Of a DNA stretch of 5,978 bases, positions 1 through 4,551 are shown piece after piece. Made by a program: the position numbers and the translations under genes. The stretch is from an uncultured Clostridia bacterium (GTDB lineage Bacteria; Bacillota; Clostridia; Oscillospirales; Oscillospiraceae): assembly GCA_945918315.1 (NCBI GenBank), contig CAMEIK010000077.1, forward strand, positions 1-5,978, given 5' to 3'. Every line of letters begins with the position of its first letter. Position 1 is the first letter of the stretch. The notes under the pieces were generated by a model, which saw nothing but the letters and a program-made list of their open reading frames with translations, was not told the origin of the DNA and made no database searches.

Positions 1-698
1 ATCAGGTAGTCAAGATAGTCTTGGGACTCAGGCAGTCGTGGGGTATTGGCAATGATACCGATATACACGCTGTCAGAGAAACCGGCTTTCTGAAACGCAG
101 ATAGTTGTGTCAATTCCAGAGCGTTATACACGGTTTCTGTTACGGCGGTGTATTCCTGCGCCGCATTCAGATTGTACTCCACGGCATTGTCTTCCAGAAT
201 GACCTGATTGGCAGTCAGACAGGCGGAATCCAAAATATCCGATAGATCCAGCAGATAGCCGCTGGCAGAGCAGAGATCGTAGGCTTCCCGGTTCATGAGA
301 ACCAAATCCAATTGCTTGGAATTGATGGTTGCCAGCAGCTTCATTCTGGATGCGTAGGCGAATTCGTGATCGGAAGCGGCGGGATTATCGGACAGGTACA
401 GATTCCGATAGAGGCGCACCTCGTTACGCTTGGGATTCAACCCGCGGCAGGTCAGATAGTCCTCCGTCAGCCGGGCTTCCATATCCTCGCCCACAGAAAC
501 GTTCAGGTAGGCGAGATACACCACCGGCTCCTTTTTGGTAGCTGCCCGATACACCCCGGATAGCAGGATTCCCAACGCCAGGATGGTCAGAAGAATCGGC
601 GCTTTGTAGTACAGCCAGATGTGTTCCAGCTTTTTTGCCCGGCTCAGCTGCCGGAACATTTCCCGACGCTGGCGGCGCTCCTCCGGGGACAGCTTCAT
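1..698 (-). CDS. Membrane-anchored extracytoplasmic protein, function unknown, partial (C-terminus beyond left edge)
   Basis: The first 232 residues are visible; the gene continues past the left edge. Residues 1-30 are rich in Arg/Lys/Glu (MKLSPEERRQRREMFRQ) and look cytoplasmic. Residues about 32-50 (KAPILLTILALGILLSGVY) form one transmembrane helix, and the remainder should lie outside the membrane. There is no lipobox or signal-peptidase site, so I read it as a signal-anchor protein. Two stretches recall solute-binding proteins: residues about 121-156 (a 'LxxxINSKQLDLVLM' pattern then 'GYLLDLSDIL') and 211-232 ('YIGIIANT', then 'YLDYL'). This resemblance is judged by eye. The start ATG (696-698) overlaps the stop of the YesL gene as ATGA, so translation is probably coupled; a GGGG seven bases upstream (706-709) is only a weak ribosome site. 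I do not recognise a named family. It may be an accessory partner of YesL or the transporter. Confidence 0.75.
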   Translation of the reverse strand, partial: MKLSPEERRQRREMFRQLSRAKKLEHIWLYYKAPILLTILALGILLSGVYRAATKKEPVVYLAYLNVSVGEDMEARLTEDYLTCRGLNPKRNEVRLYRNLYLSDNPAASDHEFAYASRMKLLATINSKQLDLVLMNREAYDLCSASGYLLDLSDILDSACLTANQVILEDNAVEYNLNAAQEYTAVTETVYNALELTQLSAFQKAGFSDSVYIGIIANTPRLPESQDYLDYL

Positions 699-1345
699 TG
701 GTCTGCCCCACTTTCCTCTGCCGGGTCATAGGCGCAGGCGCGGATGACCTTGCCCAGCAGATAGGAGCTGAGCAAAGCGCAAAGGCCCTCGCCAAAGATG
801 ATCAGCGGGGTGTAGATGGCAACCACCGCAAAGAACATGGCAAAATGGATGGCAAACACCAGAATTGTGCAGAACAGATAGTGAATGCCGATGAGCAGTG
901 CATTTTTCAGCATTGCCCAGTTGGTGTTTTTTACGCTGGCAACCAACGGAAAAACATAGAGCAGCACAATCACATAAGCGATGGCTGCCGCAATAATCAG
1001 CGCCAGACCCAGCGTGCAGACCACGGGCACAACACCGGTGGTGCCTTTGGAAAGGCGGTAGAGTATGTATCCGTCCGCTCCCAGCAACGCCCCAACTCCC
1101 AGCAAAATCAGCCATAAAATGGTCGCCTGCCGGAAATTCTCCCGGAAGGCCTTGAAAAACCGGGAGGTCAGCGGCGGCTCTTCCTCCCGGGCAAGACGCA
1201 GGGTCACGTCATACAGGGCGGCTGTGGCGGCTCCCGCAGTGAACACCGGCAGGGAGCATACCATCCACAGAAGGTTCAGATAGCAGCCGTAGCAAAGTTT
1301 CAGCATGATCTGGCTGAACTTGCTGTCATAAGAAAACAGTCTCAT
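695..1345 (-). CDS. YesL-family (DUF624) integral membrane protein
   Basis: A 216-residue, very hydrophobic protein with about five membrane segments (roughly residues 16-46, 75-93, 103-131, 148-172 and 176-196). The DUF624 hallmarks are clear: an N-terminal 'MRLFSYDSKF', then 'LNLLWMVCSLPVFTAGAA', an 'FRQATILW' stretch before the second helix and 'YVFPLVASV' in the middle. Length fits the family, which is usually slightly over 200 residues. YesL-type genes are known beside oligosaccharide ABC transporters, including the rhamnogalacturonan (yes) cluster of Bacillus subtilis, but no biochemical role is established. I chose the ATG at 1345 because a GAGG lies six bases upstream and the protein then begins as other family members do; a TTG four codons earlier is possible. 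It sits 8 bases after the regulator stop and shares ATGA with the next gene. Confidence 0.9.
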   Translation of the reverse strand: MRLFSYDSKFSQIMLKLCYGCYLNLLWMVCSLPVFTAGAATAALYDVTLRLAREEEPPLTSRFFKAFRENFRQATILWLILLGVGALLGADGYILYRLSKGTTGVVPVVCTLGLALIIAAAIAYVIVLLYVFPLVASVKNTNWAMLKNALLIGIHYLFCTILVFAIHFAMFFAVVAIYTPLIIFGEGLCALLSSYLLGKVIRACAYDPAEESGADQ

Positions 1346-1351
1346 AACAAT

Positions 1352-1355
1352 CCTC
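1352..1355 (-). promoter_or_regulatory. Ribosome binding site of the YesL gene, overlapping the regulator stop codon
   Basis: Read on the minus strand, GAGG lies six bases before the ATG at 1345 and shares two bases with the TGA stop (1354-1356) of the LacI-type gene. This decides the ATG start over the upstream TTG at 1357 and suggests ribosomes pass from one gene to the next. Confidence 0.7.
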
Positions 1356-2412
1356 AAAGCGTTCCTGTGGATTCCCGGTAGATCAGGTCGGTTTCCGTGT
1401 GGATGGTACGATAATCCAGAGATGGCGCCTTGATTCTGGAAATCAGAAGGTGGACAGCGGAATAGGCGATGACCTGGGTGTGAATATGCACCGTGGTCAG
1501 AGGTGGTTTGCTCAGCCGGGATTCGGCGGAATCATCGAAGCCGCACAGACGCACATCCTCCGGCACCCGCTTTCCCGCAGCGGCCAGAGCCTGCATCAGA
1601 TCGGTTGCCACAAAATCGTTTGCGCAGATGAAAATCTCCGGCAGCTCCGGCATATCCGGAATGATTTCCATGAGCTCCTCACGATGATTCTGTTTGATGA
1701 CGAAGCGATCCTCAACCTTCTGCCCAGCCATCAGCATGGTCAGATAATAGGCGGAATACCGCTCAAAAAAGGACTGGCAATGGTCGTAATTTCCAACGAA
1801 CCCAATCTTCGTGAAGCCTTTTTCCAACATATCATGGACAAACCGGGTGATTTCGGTAGTATTATCCATATAGAGCTGATCAGCAGGCAGGCTTCTTCCG
1901 CTGCGCTTGGCAGGGCCGTCCACAAACAGAATGGGAACATCCAGACCGCAGAGCATCTCGTCGTAATCCCAGTCAAACATCTCAATGCACATGATTGCTT
2001 TAATCTGCCCCATGTTCATGGTAATCGGGAGGGTCTTGTTGGCTAGCTCTGTCCCCGTGACCCGATGGGTGTTCATGGTGTAGCCCAGCTGAGAGATTTC
2101 CCGCTGAAATTTATCCAGCATCAGGGACGCGAAATGAGAATGTGTCAGGAAAGAACCGGTAAGCAGGGCGATTTCTCCCTGATATCCGGGCGTTACAGGG
2201 CGTTCTGTTTCAGGGGCAGCAGGTGCGCCGGAAATGGCTGCAATAGAGCCTGCATAGGAAAACTGCTTATAGCCCATCTCCATGGCTTTCTGCAGAATCT
2301 TTTCTCTGGTGGCGTCTGCCAGCCCTTCGGTGTTGTTGATGGCTTTGGATACGGTATTTCTGGAGATCCCCAGGGCGTCGGCAATATCCTGTATGGTAAC
2401 TTTTTTGTTCAT
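1354..2412 (-). CDS. LacI-family transcriptional regulator with atypical hinge
   Basis: A 352-residue regulator. Residues 5-27 (VTIQDIADALGISRNTVSKAINN) are a typical LacI helix-turn-helix and run into the third DNA-binding helix ending at 'MGYK' (46-49). The usual hinge helix ('ARSL'-like) is not seen; residues about 50-78 form an Ala/Pro/Ser-rich linker. Residues 80-352 form a periplasmic-binding-protein-like effector domain with family marks: 'VPILFVDG' (159-166), 'KIGFVGN' (202-208), 'PEIFICANDFVATDLMQAL' (258-276), 'VPEDVRLCGFDDS' (283-295) and 'PPLTTV' (303-308). The effector is probably a sugar. The start ATG at 2412 has AGGAGG six bases upstream; an ATG ten codons earlier (2442) lacks this and would add a tail unusual for the family. 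It is transcribed divergently from the ABC genes, so it probably regulates them and itself. Repressor action is inferred. Confidence 0.92.
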   Translation of the reverse strand: MNKKVTIQDIADALGISRNTVSKAINNTEGLADATREKILQKAMEMGYKQFSYAGSIAAISGAPAAPETERPVTPGYQGEIALLTGSFLTHSHFASLMLDKFQREISQLGYTMNTHRVTGTELANKTLPITMNMGQIKAIMCIEMFDWDYDEMLCGLDVPILFVDGPAKRSGRSLPADQLYMDNTTEITRFVHDMLEKGFTKIGFVGNYDHCQSFFERYSAYYLTMLMAGQKVEDRFVIKQNHREELMEIIPDMPELPEIFICANDFVATDLMQALAAAGKRVPEDVRLCGFDDSAESRLSKPPLTTVHIHTQVIAYSAVHLLISRIKAPSLDYRTIHTETDLIYRESTGTL

Positions 2413-2418
2413 CTCAGC

Positions 2419-2424
2419 CCTCCT
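2419..2424 (-). promoter_or_regulatory. Ribosome binding site of the LacI-type gene
   Basis: On the minus strand this reads AGGAGG, a full match to the anti-Shine-Dalgarno core, six bases before the ATG at 2412. It settles the start at 2412 rather than 2442, which lies only a base or two from the predicted transcription start. Confidence 0.85.
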
Positions 2425-2446
2425 GATTCGCGTTCTTTGCAACTAT

Positions 2447-2476
2447 AGTATAACACATTCCATATGCAAATGTCAA
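2447..2476 (-). promoter_or_regulatory. Promoter of the leftward operon (LacI-type gene, YesL gene, anchored protein)
   Basis: On the minus strand the -35 box is a perfect TTGACA (2471-2476), followed by an 18-base spacer and a -10 box TATACT (2447-2452) preceded by TGT, an extended -10 element. Transcription should start near 2440 and give a leader of about 28 bases. The -35 box lies inside a TGCAAAT-type repeat and an inverted repeat (2472-2484), so a protein bound there would block this promoter. This suggests autoregulation. Confidence 0.75.
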
Positions 2477-2484
2477 ATTTTGAC
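2465..2484. repeat. Operator-like repeat R1 with 6-base inverted repeat over the leftward -35 box
   Basis: TGCAAATGTCAAATT at 2465-2479 is a diverged copy of the repeat seen at 2538-2556 and 2613-2631. It overlaps a perfect inverted repeat, GTCAAA-T-TTTGAC (2472-2484), whose left arm lies within the TTGACA box of the leftward promoter. Position and symmetry fit an operator; binding by the neighbouring regulator is inferred. Confidence 0.55.
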
Positions 2485-2496
2485 CACTGTCATTGT

Positions 2497-2545
2497 GTGC
2501 AAATATGACTGCACTAAATCGTGCATTTGCACCAAAGATTGTGCA
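2497..2545. repeat. Cluster of five alternating GTGCA/TGCAC half-sites
   Basis: In 49 bases the pentamer appears five times in strictly alternating orientation: GTGCA at 2497-2501, TGCAC at 2510-2514, GTGCA at 2521-2525, TGCAC at 2528-2532 and GTGCA at 2541-2545. Adjacent spacers are 8, 6, 2 and 8 bases. The pair GTGCA-TT-TGCAC (2521-2532) is a compact palindrome. TGCAAAT extends the site at 2498-2504 and 2542-2548, and in reverse at 2525-2531. The cluster sits between the two divergent promoters, upstream of the rightward -35 box, where operators of a local regulator are expected. Confidence 0.6.
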
Positions 2546-2556
2546 AATGTTAAATT
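2538..2556 (+). repeat. Operator-like repeat R4, just upstream of the rightward -35 box
   Basis: A 19-base element (ATTGTGCAAATGTTAAATT) that matches the element at 2613-2631 in 18 of 19 positions. Its right end is four bases before the rightward TTGACA box. It is one of two close copies that bracket the rightward promoter, 75 bases apart, or about seven helical turns. Confidence 0.6.
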
Positions 2557-2560
2557 CATG

Positions 2561-2589
2561 TTGACAGGTGAAAGCGTGAGTGATACCAT
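2561..2589 (+). promoter_or_regulatory. Probable promoter of the rightward ABC transporter operon
   Basis: A perfect -35 box TTGACA (2561-2566) is followed by a 17-base spacer and a weak -10 box TACCAT (2584-2589, four of six consensus bases) preceded by TGA, giving an extended -10. Transcription would begin near 2596, leaving a leader of about 68 bases before the first permease. It is flanked by the two best repeat copies. The weak -10 leaves room for other assignments. Confidence 0.55.
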
Positions 2590-2612
2590 AAAGTCGTCAA
2601 GAGCCTTTTCAA

Positions 2613-2631
2613 ATTGTGCAAATGTAAAATT
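2613..2631 (+). repeat. Operator-like repeat R5 inside the leader of the ABC operon
   Basis: ATTGTGCAAATGTAAAATT, one mismatch from the copy at 2538-2556. It lies about 18-36 bases downstream of the predicted transcription start and runs into a 10-base palindrome, TAAAATTTTA (2625-2634). A protein bound here could act as a roadblock or form a loop with upstream copies. Confidence 0.6.
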
Positions 2632-2663
2632 TTAGAGGGCAAAAGTAAAAAAGGAGGAATCAA

Positions 2664-3608
2664 ATGAAAGGAGCAATGACACGCACCTCTGAAAAAACGG
2701 GCAAAGCATCCGGACTGCATAACACGCTGGTTTATATGCGCCAGCATTGGCAGCTGTATGTAATCTTTATGCTGCCCGCGGTTCTGTTGACCGTCATTTT
2801 CCGCTACATCCCCATGGGCGGCGTTTTGATCGCGTTTACAGAATACAACCCCATCAGAGGTATCCTGGGAAGCGAGTGGGTCGGCTTCAGCCACTTCACC
2901 CGGTTCCTGTCGTCCCCGGACTTTATGCGGTATCTGATGAACACTCTGAAGCTCAGCATCTTTGGGCTTCTGTGGGGGTTCCCGGCTCCGATTCTGCTGG
3001 CCTTCCTGCTGAACCGAATTCTCAGCAGCGGCATCAAGCAGAAGATTCAGCTGGTACTGTATATGCCCAACTTCATCTCCGTCATCGTCCTGTGCGGTAT
3101 CGTCAGAATCCTGCTGTCTCCCACCGGTATGATTAACATGCTGCTGGGAACCAACTACAACTTCATGACGATGCCCGAAGCCTTCCGCACCATCTACATC
3201 GCCAGCGGCATCTGGCAGGGCGCAGGCTGGGCCTCCATCATCTACACCGCGGCCCTCTCCAACGCCAGCAAGGAGCTGAAGGAAGCCGCTGTCCTGGATG
3301 GAGCCAACATCATCCAGCAGATTAAGGCGGTGGAATGGCCTGCCATCAAGGATACGGTGCTGATTCAGTTCATTATGAGCGTGGGCAACATCATGAGCGT
3401 CGGCTTTGAGAAGGCCTATGCGCTGCAGACGGATCTGAACCTGAATGCGTCCGAAATCATCTCTACCTATGTCTACAAAAAAGGCCTGATAGACGGCGAC
3501 TATGGATTCTCTACCGCCGTCGGCCTGTTTAACACCGTCATCAATGTTGTGCTTCTGATTTCCATGAACACCATCGTGAAGAAACTCAACGACGGTAAGG
3601 GCGTCTGA
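2664..3608 (+). CDS. ABC sugar transporter permease, LplB type (MalF-like subunit)
   Basis: A 314-residue inner-membrane subunit of a carbohydrate importer. After a polar N-terminus (1-27) come about six membrane segments (around 31-50, 93-118, 130-150, 178-197, 230-248 and 283-303). The EAA loop that docks the ATPase is clear: 'KEAAVLDGAN' (206-215) followed by 'VEWP' (223-226). 'LYMPNFISVIVL' (132-143) and an N-terminal 'FMLPAVLLTVIFRYIPM' are typical of the LplB branch (COG4209), which handles complex oligosaccharides in Firmicutes. The start ATG has AAGGAGG (2651-2657) six bases upstream. It is first in the rightward operon, with the second permease 16 bases downstream. It would pair with that permease and with the lipoprotein; no ATPase gene is nearby. 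The substrate cannot be read from the sequence. Confidence 0.95.
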   Translation: MKGAMTRTSEKTGKASGLHNTLVYMRQHWQLYVIFMLPAVLLTVIFRYIPMGGVLIAFTEYNPIRGILGSEWVGFSHFTRFLSSPDFMRYLMNTLKLSIFGLLWGFPAPILLAFLLNRILSSGIKQKIQLVLYMPNFISVIVLCGIVRILLSPTGMINMLLGTNYNFMTMPEAFRTIYIASGIWQGAGWASIIYTAALSNASKELKEAAVLDGANIIQQIKAVEWPAIKDTVLIQFIMSVGNIMSVGFEKAYALQTDLNLNASEIISTYVYKKGLIDGDYGFSTAVGLFNTVINVVLLISMNTIVKKLNDGKGV

Positions 3609-3624
3609 GGAAAGGAGAAACACA

Positions 3625-4518
3625 ATGAATACCAATTTCTCCCGGCTTTCCGGCGGAGATAAGGTGATCATGGCCTTTGCCTATACCATTCTGGGATTGT
3701 TCATGGCCGCCATTATCCTGCCTGTGGTCTACATCATTCTGGCATCCTTCATCGACCCCGTCACGCTGCAAAACAGCGGACTGACCTTTGATTTCAGCAA
3801 GTGGACGCTGACGGCCTATGAACGCGTCATGTCCAACGCGCAGATCTGGACGGGCTTCAAGAACGCCATGATCTACTCTGTTTTGTTCACCATCATTTCC
3901 GTCATGGTGACGCTGCTGGCAGCCTACCCCATGTCCCGCCCGGACTTCAAGGGCAAGGGCTTCTTCAATGTCATGTTCGTCATCACCATGTTCTTCGGCG
4001 GCGGCCTGATTCCCACCTACCTGCTCATCAGCAATCTGGGAATGCTGGACACCATCTGGGCCATTCTGATTCCCGGCGCGTTCAGCGTTTGGAACATGAT
4101 TATTGCCCGCACCTACTACATGGGCATTCCCCATGATATGCAGGAGGCCGCCGAGATCGACGGTGCTTCCGAAATGGTCTACTTCTTCAAAATCCTGCTG
4201 CCCCTGTGTATGCCCATCATCGCCACCATCGCCATGTGGCAGTTTGTGGGTATGTGGAACAGCTACTTTGACGCCATGATCTACCTGAACGACGCGGCGA
4301 AGCAGCCTTTGCAGCTGGTGCTGCGGGCCATTCTGATTCAGAGCCAGCCGGAACCCGGCATGGTTTCCGATATGCAGAGTACCGCCGCCCGGGCGCAGCT
4401 GGCAGAGCTTCTGAAGTACGCCACCATTATCATCTCCAGCGTTCCCCTGATGATCCTGTATCCCTTCTTCCAGAAGTATTTTGACAGTGGCATTATGGCA
4501 GGTGCCGTGAAGGGATAA
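3625..4518 (+). CDS. ABC sugar transporter permease, YtcP/LplC type (MalG-like subunit)
   Basis: A 297-residue partner permease, about six membrane segments (roughly 15-42, 78-101, 112-134, 142-160, 190-210 and 264-282). The EAA loop reads 'MQEAAEIDGAS' (172-182) and continues to 'FFKILLPLCMP' (187-197). 'MFFGGGLIPTYLL' (122-134) and the end 'FFQKYFDSGIMAGAVKG' (281-297) are hallmarks of the YtcP/LplC branch (COG0395-related). The C-terminal tail probably reaches towards the ATPase, as in MalG; that is inference. AAAGGAG (3611-3617) lies seven bases before the ATG. It follows the first permease by 16 bases and precedes the lipoprotein by 33 bases without a hairpin, so the three should be one transcript. 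Confidence 0.95.
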   Translation: MNTNFSRLSGGDKVIMAFAYTILGLFMAAIILPVVYIILASFIDPVTLQNSGLTFDFSKWTLTAYERVMSNAQIWTGFKNAMIYSVLFTIISVMVTLLAAYPMSRPDFKGKGFFNVMFVITMFFGGGLIPTYLLISNLGMLDTIWAILIPGAFSVWNMIIARTYYMGIPHDMQEAAEIDGASEMVYFFKILLPLCMPIIATIAMWQFVGMWNSYFDAMIYLNDAAKQPLQLVLRAILIQSQPEPGMVSDMQSTAARAQLAELLKYATIIISSVPLMILYPFFQKYFDSGIMAGAVKG

Positions 4519-4551
4519 TCCAACATTATTGAATCGTAAAGGAGAAGAACA

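Noticed and set aside
1399..2046. A 215-codon open frame on the plus strand opposite the LacI-type gene
   Set aside because: The minus strand encodes a full LacI-family effector domain here; the plus frame has no family motif or good ribosome site.
2413..2442. Ten-codon N-terminal extension of the LacI-type protein from the ATG at 2442
   Set aside because: That ATG is almost at the predicted transcription start and has no ribosome site, while the ATG at 2412 has a perfectly placed AGGAGG and gives the usual LacI N-terminus.
2436..2634. Possible CRISPR array from the repeated TGCAAAT elements
   Set aside because: Repeats are short, diverged, unequally spaced and in both orientations, overlapping promoters. 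This fits operators, not a CRISPR array.
2625..2634. TAAAATTTTA as a terminator or attenuator stem
   Set aside because: The palindrome is all A/T with no loop or GC stem, so it could not form a stable RNA hairpin.
2282..2635. A 117-codon plus-strand frame reaching from the regulator into the intergenic region
   Set aside because: It begins antisense to the helix-turn-helix region and ends across the predicted promoters and repeats. No ribosome site or protein pattern supports it.
2556..3671. A 371-codon open frame on the minus strand, antisense to the first permease
   Set aside because: It covers the whole first permease and both flanking junctions in reverse. The composition is His/Asp/Gln-rich with no recognisable domain, so it is a shadow of the real gene.
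4519..4551. Possible terminator or internal promoter between the second permease and the lipoprotein
   Set aside because: The 33-base gap has no hairpin followed by T residues and no clear -35/-10 pair; it holds only the ribosome site.
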